Origin: Corynebacterium sp. Marseille-P3884
GTDB taxonomy: Bacteria; Actinomycetota; Actinomycetes; Mycobacteriales; Mycobacteriaceae
Assembly: GCF_017942225.1 (NCBI RefSeq)
Contig: NZ_JAGKSD010000004.1
Span: forward strand, 114,220 to 178,219
Length of the DNA stretch: 64,000 nt
Reading direction: 5' to 3'
Position numbers and translations under genes: made by a program. This document shows positions 35,815-51,269 of the stretch, piece by piece (position 1 is the first letter of the stretch; every line of letters starts with the position of its first letter). Below the pieces are notes generated by a model. It saw only the letters and a program-made list of their open reading frames with translations. It was not told the DNA's origin and made no database searches.

Positions 35815-36970
35815 TGAGGGTTGGTTTGATGACGTATTTCATGGAGTTCGATGAGTCGATGAAGGCTATTCGGCCTTCGGATAATACGAGGCTTCGTATG
35901 CCGACGCGTGGTGGTGATCTGGAGGTCCACGTGTATGAGGCCAAGCACCGTAGTGGTGGTGCTTGTTTGGCAGCTGTTCCGCGCACTGCGGAGAATTTGG
36001 TTGTTTTGGGGCTTGGGGCTGATGTGGGAAGCGGGTCGGATTGGATCGTTCCGCCGTTTCCGTTGCTTAAGAATGCGTTCCGTAAAGGCGGGCCTTTTGT
36101 TCGGGATGGCAAGGTTGAATTTGTGCCGGGGGATTTTGATCCTGCGAAGGTCGCGGTTGGTGGGGACGAGTATCGTCCGGGGTTGCCTGGGTTTGTGCCG
36201 ATAGAGCTTAAGGATGGGATTCCGCTTGATGTTGACAGTGTTGACTCCAGTGACTGGAATATCGAGATGTGGTTAAGGGGGTCGGCGATTCGTCCTGCCA
36301 CGGAAGAAGAGCGTGGTTACCAGTTGGTTCCGTGGGATCTTTTCTCGATTGGGTTTTTGGATTTGTGGCTTGAGCAGTATCGTTGCTACCACCTTGGCCT
36401 GGAGATCCCTGTTGAGTTGAGCCGGCCGGATGAGGATATTGATCATGATGCTCAGGAATCTGAGTCGGCCTCGGGTCTGAAGATGCGTCTTGTCGAGCTC
36501 GGTGCGTCTGCTGGTGATTTGGACGGCCAGCATTCGGTCTATATCCAGGTTGTGGTTGATTCTGATTTGGATAAGGCTGTGGCTGCAACGGGGCATGAGG
36601 CCAACGGTTATTTCCTGGAGGGGTTGGCGGAGTACTTCAAGTCGACTGGCCAGATTGATGGCAGTGTGCAGTTTGATCCGGAGGGGCAGGGGATCGGTAT
36701 TTACGGGGATCCCAAACACGTCGAGAAGGTTCAGGCTGTTTTCGGGGAGATTGCCGAGGCACCGGCTGAGATTGCGGGGTTGATTGAGAAAGCGGAGGCA
36801 GCCGGCATCGAATTCGACGATTAGTCTGGATCCTGCTGGTTTGGTGCTCTGAAAACGTAAGGCTTTGGTGGTTTTCTGACGGTGTTTGTGAAGTTGGATC
36901 CGGCAAACCAAAGAAAAGCTGTCAACGCTGAGGTTGTGCGGGTTGTAGAAGCGGTCAATCCGGAGTTGTT
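35812..36970 (+). repeat. Right copy of the 1.16-kb duplicated immunity cassette
   Basis: Partner of 17949-19110. It starts at the toxin stop codon and extends about 30 codons into the gene at 36882. Direct orientation, with the whole type VII locus between the copies, so homologous recombination between them would delete the secretion locus and toxin. Confidence 0.9.
35829..36824 (+). CDS. Imm51-domain immunity protein for the RHS toxin
   Basis: 331-residue soluble protein encoded 14 bases after the toxin stop codon, the classical place for a cognate immunity gene. The C-terminal segment (about 238-331) carries the Imm51-like pattern (HSVYIQVVVDSDLDKAVA, ANGYFLEGLAEYF, FDPEGQGIGIYG). ATG 35829 is chosen with GAGGG 12 bases upstream; the frame is open to 35766, but that part lies in the toxin gene. 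Compared with the orphan copy at 17966, changes cluster at residues 140-173 and in the stretch before residue 230, so the two copies may neutralise different toxin tips. Confidence 0.85.
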   Translation: MTYFMEFDESMKAIRPSDNTRLRMPTRGGDLEVHVYEAKHRSGGACLAAVPRTAENLVVLGLGADVGSGSDWIVPPFPLLKNAFRKGGPFVRDGKVEFVPGDFDPAKVAVGGDEYRPGLPGFVPIELKDGIPLDVDSVDSSDWNIEMWLRGSAIRPATEEERGYQLVPWDLFSIGFLDLWLEQYRCYHLGLEIPVELSRPDEDIDHDAQESESASGLKMRLVELGASAGDLDGQHSVYIQVVVDSDLDKAVAATGHEANGYFLEGLAEYFKSTGQIDGSVQFDPEGQGIGIYGDPKHVEKVQAVFGEIAEAPAEIAGLIEKAEAAGIEFDD

Positions 36971-37946
36971 GGATTCGCTCGACATGGAGGGGCTGTGGAT
37001 CAAGCAGTTGAAAGAACAGGCCTCGCGAGCGGAGCTCAATCAGATTCGTGAGGGGCTGCGTCCGCTGGGAGAGCGTTCTTTCGATGATCCGATTGCACGC
37101 TATATGTTCAGCTATTTCCCGGACTTAGGCGTGAAGAACCCAGACATCACCTACGTCATTGATGAGTTTGAGAGGCTCAAAGACGAAGAGTGGAGCTTCG
37201 ATTTGAAGCGTGTGCTGAACTTCGATGCGACCATTTTGTGCAAGGCGATGTCGGCGGCCAACATTGATCAGCTCGACAGGCTGCTCCGGATTGGGTCGGA
37301 CACGATCGCAGGGCAGCAATCCGTGGTGATCCAAGAGGGAGTGCGGAAGAAGTTCTTTCGTGAAGCGCCGGAGTTGGGATGGTTGGCGTCATCCCGCTTC
37401 CGGGGCAGAAGTAAGTATCTTGATGCTGCTCTTGATCGGATGGTGTCTGTTTCTGGTGAGGGTGTCGCGGCGAAGGCTGTGGGGGGTGCTTCGGCGGGCA
37501 CAGAGACGCTGGCTGTTGAGACGCTGGATGATGCGGCGGTGAGTGGTCCGATTCCGATCTATGTGTCGGTGCCGGCTAAGGAGTATTCGGCGCTTCTGTC
37601 CGCTGATGCGCAGGCCCGGGCGGATGCGGTGTTCGAGGCGATGGAGGAAGAGACGTACCCGGTGGGGGACGTCGATAAGCTTCATGCGGCGACTCATCGC
37701 GTGCTGGTCGAGCTCGTGGGGGAGAAGGACGCGGCGGCGATTGTCTATGGCGGCACCGATCTGGATCCGCAACAGGAGACGGACGGGTTGAGGGGGAATG
37801 AGGCGGGTGTCGTCGATAAGCTTTCGTCCGTGCTCGCTGGTGTTGAGCTGGGGGCGGTGGAGAATTCCTATGCGGTGGGGGAGCTGGCCGCGTTTTACGC
37901 GGCGGCGGCTGGGCGTGGTGACGCGATCGCGGTGCTGATGAACTAG
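36882..37946 (+). CDS. Two-domain protein with C-terminal YfbM/DUF1877-like domain, next to the toxin-immunity pair
   Basis: 354-residue soluble protein starting at GTG 36882 (a GTG at 36888 is possible). Residues 1-190 are a helical domain of unknown family with FDLKRVLNFDATILCKAMSAAN in its core. After a short linker, residues about 222-354 are a YfbM/DUF1877-like domain homologous to the free-standing protein at 15543 (IPIYVSVPAKEY at the start, GRGDAIAVLMN at the end). A truncated copy of the first 29 codons occurs at 19018. It may be a second immunity factor for the same or an earlier toxin tip. Confidence 0.65.
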   Translation: MFVKLDPANQRKAVNAEVVRVVEAVNPELLDSLDMEGLWIKQLKEQASRAELNQIREGLRPLGERSFDDPIARYMFSYFPDLGVKNPDITYVIDEFERLKDEEWSFDLKRVLNFDATILCKAMSAANIDQLDRLLRIGSDTIAGQQSVVIQEGVRKKFFREAPELGWLASSRFRGRSKYLDAALDRMVSVSGEGVAAKAVGGASAGTETLAVETLDDAAVSGPIPIYVSVPAKEYSALLSADAQARADAVFEAMEEETYPVGDVDKLHAATHRVLVELVGEKDAAAIVYGGTDLDPQQETDGLRGNEAGVVDKLSSVLAGVELGAVENSYAVGELAAFYAAAAGRGDAIAVLMN

Positions 37947-37998
37947 CGCGGCGTGGTGACTGTGTGTCAGGGGTGGGTGGGCTTGTAGACTCGCTCGC

Positions 37999-38973
37999 AT
38001 GCTCCCTAAATCCCGCATCGTGTCGGCCCTGCTCGTCGGGCTCGGTCTGGCGTTGATCGTTGCGGGGCTCATCGCGCCGCGGTTTCTCAACGGCGACGCG
38101 CGGTTCCCGCTGAACCTGGAGAACACCACGTGGACGCTCCATGACCCGGAAGCGACGGTGGGGGAGGCCAAAGACGACGGCACGGCCAAAGACGTGACTG
38201 TGCCGCTCACGCGTCAGCTGCATATGACGGTGCAGAACCCGGCGACGGACAAGGCCGTGGCATTGCGAGTGGGCGACTCGCTGCTGCGCGGGGACAAAGA
38301 ATCGGATTTTGAGAATCTGGTCACCGCCGCGACGTGGTCGATGCAGATGGACCGGAACACAGGGCTTATCGACGAGCCGGCGCGGGTGAGCACCGTGATG
38401 GCGCTGCCGGAAGAAACGGTCGACATCGACGGCGTGTGGCTGAAATTCCCGTCGGATGTGCAAAAGGAGAGCTACCCCGTCTTCGATCCGACGCTGCGCG
38501 CCGCTGTCGACGCGGAATTCACCGGTGAGAGTCAGCTGGCTGGGCGGACGGTCTACACCTTCACGCAGACCGTGCCCGACACCAATGTCGCGGAGCTCTA
38601 CCCGGGCGAGCAGAACTCGCTGATGGTGCTCGGGCCCGACGGGGAAGCTAAAAAAGCGTTCAAGCACCACGCCGCTGAGCGTGAAATCACTGTCGACCAG
38701 ATCACGGGCCTGGTCGTCGGGATCAACGAGAAGGTCGACGACTACTACGCGGACCGTGCCGGCGAGCGCGTGCGCGGGATCTACTCCTACGACGCGGCGA
38801 TGGACGAGCAGCAGGTGGAGGCGCTGACCGGGCAGCTGCCCACGGTCACCCAGGGGCTTTCGCGCACCGTGACCTATGCCGTCATCGGGGCCGGTGCTCT
38901 GTTGGTGCTGACCGGTCTGATCGGTGCGTTCCGTCCGGGCGGCGGCCGGCGCGCGGAATCGCGCCACGCGTAG
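37999..38973 (+). CDS. DUF3068 (PorA-family) membrane protein
   Basis: 324-residue protein with an N-terminal TM helix (residues about 6-27), a large extracytoplasmic domain and a second TM helix near 293-312 followed by a basic tail. This is the layout of the DUF3068/PorA-family proteins commonly found just upstream of rpoB in corynebacteria, which supports the taxonomic call and shows that the native neighbourhood resumes here. A TAGACT -10-like element lies 13 bases before ATG 37999. Function is unknown; a cell-envelope role is probable. Confidence 0.85.
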   Translation: MLPKSRIVSALLVGLGLALIVAGLIAPRFLNGDARFPLNLENTTWTLHDPEATVGEAKDDGTAKDVTVPLTRQLHMTVQNPATDKAVALRVGDSLLRGDKESDFENLVTAATWSMQMDRNTGLIDEPARVSTVMALPEETVDIDGVWLKFPSDVQKESYPVFDPTLRAAVDAEFTGESQLAGRTVYTFTQTVPDTNVAELYPGEQNSLMVLGPDGEAKKAFKHHAAEREITVDQITGLVVGINEKVDDYYADRAGERVRGIYSYDAAMDEQQVEALTGQLPTVTQGLSRTVTYAVIGAGALLVLTGLIGAFRPGGGRRAESRHA

Positions 38974-39325
38974 ACGCGCTGCGCGCTGTGGCGTTACGGC
39001 GGGAGCGCCGCGCGGGGGGATCGTTTTCAGCGAGCGGCGGGAGGGATCGATCGATATCGGGTTGAAAGATATCAGTAGGGACCGCTTTACAAGCGGGCAG
39101 TGGGGGTATAAGCTGTCTCCTTTCGCTGGAAGCCGTCGCCAGTGTGTATGAGGAAAACCTTGGATCAATGCGAAAACATTGATTTGACAAGGTGATTTTG
39201 TGCATTCTGGACTCTTGGGGGCTTCCACAGCTGTCGCAGCTAACAATAAACGCTAATTATCCAGCGGGTGACCAGTGCATATGCGCCGTGTACGGGCCCC
39301 GCGTGAGGTGCTGGAAGGACCCATC
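38974..39325 (+). promoter_or_regulatory. rpoB upstream region with promoter
   Basis: The 352-base stretch before rpoB holds no gene. A GC-rich inverted repeat (GCGCTGCGCGC) follows the DUF3068 stop and may act as a terminator. The best promoter is TATAAG at 39107-39112 (5/6 to consensus) with TTTACA at 39086-39091 (spacing 15, shorter than ideal). The transcript would carry a leader of about 200 bases. Confidence 0.5.
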
Positions 39326-42805
<3,480 letters not shown>

Positions 42806-42910
42806 GCGCGCTAGCGCTTCTGCCGTGCGTCGGCACGCAATTAAGACTTAAAACGAAGAACTAATTCAACTTCAATCCTCCCGCGAAATGGGAGGTGAAA
42901 GGGCATTTAC

Positions 42911-46912
<4,002 letters not shown>

Positions 46913-46939
46913 GCGCCTAAACGCCCGCGCTTAACGACG

Positions 46940-47006
46940 AGCCCGGCTCCCGCCCCCGACCCCGCACTTTCCCGCGGGGCGAGTGGGGGAGGGGAGCCGG
47001 GCTTTT
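46940..47006 (+). terminator. Rho-independent terminator after rpoC
   Basis: Stem AGCCCGGCTCCC (46940-46951) / GGGAGCCGGGCT (46992-47003) perfectly paired over 12 bases, with a further GC-rich inner stem and TTTTC at the end. Confidence 0.88.
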
Positions 47007-47012
47007 CGTGTC

Positions 47013-47439
47013 CTTCAATGGACGCTTGGAAGATGTAAAAATGGTCGCGTAGAACGTGTAAAAACGGTAGCGTAGCGCATCCGAAATATGGTCTTCTAGT
47101 GCCTTTGGCCTCGGGCAACAGCGGCTAAGGCGAGTGGGACTATTTTCGGCAGTATTTCCGCCGTAATGGGGGGGCGTGGAGGCATTCATGCTGTCGCTCT
47201 CTACTTCACCCACTCTGTTTGCGTGTCTGAACAAACGCTTGGTGGCGCGAACTTCTCGGGGTTGCTTGGTCTTAGCGAAGGGGATCCCGGGTACTCATCT
47301 TCTTCTCAGTTCGGCCTGCCGAATCCTGAGATCTCGGTAAAGTACAGGGCGGAAAGTGTGCTGTCCGTGCGAATCTCTCGGGCTCCTCCTCTATGCCCGG
47401 GGTGTTCGTGCGGATCAGCGCTTTGTAGAGGAGGCATGA
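47013..47439 (+). other. Gene-free stretch before the tubulin/vWA operon
   Basis: No credible gene. It contains two direct repeats (47034-47075) and a strong ribosome site GAGGAGG at 47429 for the next gene. A TAAAGT element at about 47338 is a weak -10 candidate; no reliable promoter is identified. Confidence 0.5.
47034..47075 (+). repeat. Two 19-base direct repeats with 23-base period
   Basis: TGTAAAAATGGTCGCGTAG (47034-47052) and TGTAAAAACGGTAGCGTAG (47057-47075) differ at two positions. They could be binding sites for a regulator of the downstream operon. Confidence 0.7.
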
Positions 47440-48102
47440 ATGACCAACCAGCAGCCGCCGTTTGGCGGGGGATTCCCGCAACCGGGGTCCGGTAATCCAG
47501 GTTCAGGTGGATCTAGCGCGTGGGGCTCCGGCTCTTCTGCAGCAGATTCGCCGTGGGGCAGCCCCGGGCAGAGCGCCCCGGCACCGACTCCCAGTACGGG
47601 TGGTGCGTCCTCCCCGTGGGGTTCGCCAAGTAGCGCTGGCACTGGTGCTGTCACGGATCCTTTCGCCGCACCGCCGTCGGATCCTTTCGCGCCTGCGAAA
47701 GAAGGCGACTATTCCGGTCCGCTCCCAGGCGCGCCTGGTTCAGCAGAACCGGCTGGTGGGGCGTCGCCGTTGGAGCCGTCCTCGGCACCGGCAACCTGGC
47801 TGGTGCCGGGTCTGGCCCTCGGCATCATCGCGCTGGTGATGGCCGTGATCCTGCTGCTGGGTGACATTTCCCCGATCTCCGGCACATACGCGGGTATGGC
47901 TTTCGGCGCGTGGGCGCTGGCTGGCCTTGTGGGTGTGTCCTCCTTGGCCTTCTACTTCTCCGAGGACACCCGACGCCGTGCCAACGGCATGTACTCGATT
48001 GTCGGATGGAAGCAAGGTCTGTACTGGGCCACCCTGGCGGTGCTGCTCATCGCCATCATTTTGTCGTCGCTCTGCATCGCCCTGTGGGTAGGCAGGCTTT
48101 AG
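47440..48102 (+). CDS. Pro/Gly-rich membrane protein, first gene of the tubulin/vWA operon
   Basis: 220-residue protein. Residues 1-115 are low-complexity Gly/Ser/Pro with repeated PWGSP-type units, probably disordered and cytoplasmic. Three TM helices follow (about 118-142, 150-175 and 192-218). RBS GAGGAGG precedes ATG 47440. The stop is 25 bases before the vWA gene. Such small membrane proteins with disordered tails often serve as membrane partners of larger complexes; PWG motifs also recur in the C-terminal tail of the vWA protein (PWGPP), a possible shared interaction motif. Confidence 0.75.
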   Translation: MTNQQPPFGGGFPQPGSGNPGSGGSSAWGSGSSAADSPWGSPGQSAPAPTPSTGGASSPWGSPSSAGTGAVTDPFAAPPSDPFAPAKEGDYSGPLPGAPGSAEPAGGASPLEPSSAPATWLVPGLALGIIALVMAVILLLGDISPISGTYAGMAFGAWALAGLVGVSSLAFYFSEDTRRRANGMYSIVGWKQGLYWATLAVLLIAIILSSLCIALWVGRL

Positions 48103-48127
48103 GCGCCGCGAGGAGAACACGATCACA

Positions 48128-51091
48128 ATGACGAAGAACAACAAGATCGCGGCCCTGGCCCGCCGGGCCACCGCCGTCGCAGCCGCCGGTGTCCTCGCAC
48201 TGGGTACCAGTGCCTTCGGAGCGTTCGGCACCCTCGAGGCCTCCGCACAGGGAGTGCAGCCGTTCAAACCGCTGGAAAACGGGCCCCTCTCGCCCGGCGA
48301 TAAACCAGAAGGTGGTGTGAAGCCGGAGAAGCCGGGCAACAAGCCTGGCGACAAACCTACTGAGAAGCCTGGCGATAATCCTACTGACAAACCCACTGAG
48401 AAGCCGGGCAACAAACCCACTGAGAAGCCTGGCGATAAACCGGCTGATAAGCCGGGGAATAAGTCGGACAAGCCTTCGGGCAACGCGGTGCAGGCCGAAG
48501 GCGGGGACAATGCGCTCGGCCAGCTGGGTGCGTGCTTGGCTAATAACGACGAGCTCGACGTCTTGCTGTTGATGGACGAGACGAACAGTCTGGTCAACCG
48601 GTGGGACGACGGCAAGAAGGTCGAAGGTGAGCCGGGTGCGGACCCGGACCACTTCCGTATTCCTGCCGCGCAGAGCTTCGCGAAAATCCTGCTCCAGAAG
48701 AGCGAGGATCAGAACCTCACCACGAATATCAAGATCGCCGGCTTCGGCCACACCTACAAGAATGAGCTGAACAACCCGGGCGAGGGCTACAAGGGTTGGA
48801 TGAAGCTGACGGAGGATAGTCAGCAAGACGTCTACGAGCAGATCCAGACGTTTGAGAAGCGCACGGAGGAGACCAAGGGCACTGACCACAACGCCGCGCT
48901 GGAAGGCGCGAGCGACGACCTGCTCAACTCCCCGGGCGAGGATCCCTGCCGCCTGTTGGTCACCTTCACTGACGGCAAACTCGCCACCGGCGACGACAAG
49001 GGTGCAGAGGACAACCTGTGCCGCCCGAACGGCGTCGCTGACCGTCTCCGCGCCGCAGGCGTCACGCACGTCGGCATCGGCCTGACCAACCCGCAGCTCA
49101 ACGAGAATTTTGACCTGTTCCAGGCCATTACCGAAGGCGAAGCCGCAGGCATCACCTGTGGTAAGGAGCCGCGCAACGGTGCGTTCTACCCGGCGAACAA
49201 GGTGGGCGATCTCTTCGCCGCCTTCCGCTCCGCGCTGGATACCGGCGGTTCGGCCGGCCAGACCACGAACGCTAATGAGCCGTTCACGTTCGTCCTGGAC
49301 AACTCGATTACGTCTGTCCGCTTCAGCGCTGTGGGTCGTGACGATCTCGGCCCGGACGCGAAGCTGGAGATGACTGCGCCGAACGGCGACAAGGTCGTCA
49401 TGGAAGGCGATGGTGAGAAAAATGCCGGCGGCGGCAAGGTCACCTGGGAGGCGCGCAACGACGCGGTTCAGAGTGCCGACGGTGCCCTGAACAAGACCGG
49501 CGACAAGGACTGGGCTGGCGAATGGTCCATGCGGTTCATCGACATTGCGCCGGAGGCAGAAAAGGACGGCGAGGTGTTCAACCTCGTCGAGATGGTGCCG
49601 GAACTCAACGTCACCTTCAGCGCCGACGGTGCCAACGATGCGGCGAAGACCGACGATGAGGGCGGCAAGAACGACCTCAAGGTCATGGACGACGGCAACC
49701 TGATCGTGTCGTTGACCGGACCCGATGGCAAGAAGATCGATCCGGAGGGCAAGGCGGAAGGCACAGTCGAGTTCGTCCCGAGCGGCGGCGGTGACCCGGT
49801 CACGCTCGAGGAGAAGGCGGACTTCTCCTCCGGCAGCGTCGAGATCCCGGCATCGAAGATCCCCGACGCTCCCGCATCCGGCCGTGTCAAGGCGGAAGTG
49901 ACCATCACGACTGCGGGTGCGAAGGGCAAGCCGGGCACCACGCTGTCCCCGCTGGAGGGCGATACCGCGCTCAGCGTCGCCGTGCAGAACCTGCCGCAGT
50001 TGCCCGGCCAGATCGACGTGGCCACCGAGGGCGAAGAAGTCACGGTGAATGTGCCGGTTTCCGGCCCGGGCCGTGTTTGGGTCGAGGGCGGTCAGCAGGT
50101 CGAGCACGGATTCGACGAACTCGGTGCGGTGACCGCTAACTCGGAGCACAACTCGAAGGACTCCGCGCTGACCGTTGCCCGCGGCGACACTGCTGAACTG
50201 CCGCTGACTTTCACGTTTGAACAGCGTGCGCAGCTCATCGCCAACGGCACGCTGCCGGTCCACATCGCTGACGAGAACGGAGGCGAGGAGCGCGTGGTCG
50301 ACGTGGCCACCAAGATCGACTCCAAGGTGCCCGTGTCTAAGGGCGTCGCCGTGGTGACCTTCATCCTGGCGCTGCTTCTCGGCCTGCTGCTGCCGTTGTT
50401 GCTGTTGTATCTGGTGCGCTACCTCACCTCCAAGATCCCGAGCGATCCGGCGGTGGGCCCGGTGGCGTTCCGCATGACCCGCAGCGCCGGCGGCACCTGG
50501 TCGTACGACGGCCAAACGCAGCCGATGATCGACCCGACCGATGCAGCGGCGCGCCAGATGCAGCCAGGACCGCGTTCTGTTCAGGCCGGCCGTGCGGAAG
50601 CTAAGGTCGAAAGTTTCTCCATCAACCCGCTGACCGCGGCGAATGTCATCGTGTCCACTCCGTCGATCGCCGGCGACGGCAAGGAGAAGGACGGCCATGC
50701 GGTGCTGCCGCTGGCGGTGCAGGACTCCTGGTTCGTTCACGCGCCGAGCCAGTCCGGTGACGACATCGAGGTCGTCGCGTTCCCGCGCATCCCGATCGCA
50801 CCGGCCGCGCAGGAGCAGCTACAAAACGAGATTGCTACGGAAGCACCTGCGCTTGCCGACACACTGGCCGAACGTCTTCCGTCCGCCGAGCCGGCCCCGG
50901 GCCAGTTCGACCAGGGCGGCGGATTCGCCCCGCCGGGCGAGACCGACTTCGGCGCTGCCGGTGCCGGTTGGGTCCCGCCTCAAGGAGGCGGTCAGGATAT
51001 CGGCGGTGAATCTCCGTGGGGGCCGCCGAGCGCCGGTCCGCAGCCGGGCAGTGGTGGAGCAGGGGCCCCGTGGGGGCCGCCGCCGCAGTAA
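48128..51091 (+). CDS. Membrane-anchored extracellular vWA-domain protein
   Basis: 987-residue exported protein. A signal peptide covers residues about 1-41. A Lys/Pro/Gly/Asp repeat stalk follows (about 58-118). The von Willebrand A domain spans about 135-365 with MIDAS start LLLMDETNS (DxTxS form), Thr in GTDHNAALEGA and Asp in VTFTDGK. Beta-rich domains extend to about 730. A strong TM helix lies near 737-762 (ILALLLGLLLPLLLLYLV). The 225-residue cytoplasmic tail ends in Gly/Pro repeats with PWGPP. The vWA domain outside and tail inside suggest signal or force transmission across the membrane to the tubulin-like protein encoded next. Confidence 0.85.
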   Translation: MTKNNKIAALARRATAVAAAGVLALGTSAFGAFGTLEASAQGVQPFKPLENGPLSPGDKPEGGVKPEKPGNKPGDKPTEKPGDNPTDKPTEKPGNKPTEKPGDKPADKPGNKSDKPSGNAVQAEGGDNALGQLGACLANNDELDVLLLMDETNSLVNRWDDGKKVEGEPGADPDHFRIPAAQSFAKILLQKSEDQNLTTNIKIAGFGHTYKNELNNPGEGYKGWMKLTEDSQQDVYEQIQTFEKRTEETKGTDHNAALEGASDDLLNSPGEDPCRLLVTFTDGKLATGDDKGAEDNLCRPNGVADRLRAAGVTHVGIGLTNPQLNENFDLFQAITEGEAAGITCGKEPRNGAFYPANKVGDLFAAFRSALDTGGSAGQTTNANEPFTFVLDNSITSVRFSAVGRDDLGPDAKLEMTAPNGDKVVMEGDGEKNAGGGKVTWEARNDAVQSADGALNKTGDKDWAGEWSMRFIDIAPEAEKDGEVFNLVEMVPELNVTFSADGANDAAKTDDEGGKNDLKVMDDGNLIVSLTGPDGKKIDPEGKAEGTVEFVPSGGGDPVTLEEKADFSSGSVEIPASKIPDAPASGRVKAEVTITTAGAKGKPGTTLSPLEGDTALSVAVQNLPQLPGQIDVATEGEEVTVNVPVSGPGRVWVEGGQQVEHGFDELGAVTANSEHNSKDSALTVARGDTAELPLTFTFEQRAQLIANGTLPVHIADENGGEERVVDVATKIDSKVPVSKGVAVVTFILALLLGLLLPLLLLYLVRYLTSKIPSDPAVGPVAFRMTRSAGGTWSYDGQTQPMIDPTDAAARQMQPGPRSVQAGRAEAKVESFSINPLTAANVIVSTPSIAGDGKEKDGHAVLPLAVQDSWFVHAPSQSGDDIEVVAFPRIPIAPAAQEQLQNEIATEAPALADTLAERLPSAEPAPGQFDQGGGFAPPGETDFGAAGAGWVPPQGGGQDIGGESPWGPPSAGPQPGSGGAGAPWGPPPQ
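48325..48475 (+). repeat. Tandem coding repeats (Lys-Pro-Gly-Asp stalk)
   Basis: Degenerate 12- and 24-base units such as GAGAAGCCTGGCGATAAACC encode repeating KPGDKPTE / KPGNKPTE. Expected to vary in number between strains. Confidence 0.75.
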
Positions 51092-51269
51092 GGACTGTGA
51101 TCCCCCTTGGAGCAATCGAGAAAATCGCTCAGCCGGGCTGCGGGCGAACCGCACAACGGCCATGATTGGGAGCAGGAATCTTCACAATTGAAAAACGAAT
51201 AACTGAATAACCGGATTGCACAAGCATCAGTGAGCTAGAAGCTAAACCCATTTAAAGGAGCACCCCCTC

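Noticed and set aside
39184..39189. TTGACA as a -35 element for rpoB
   Set aside because: No -10-like hexamer at 16-18 bases downstream.
48056..50740. 894-codon minus-strand frame opposite the vWA gene
   Set aside because: Antisense shadow; repeats in it only mirror the Lys/Pro stalk repeats of the real gene.
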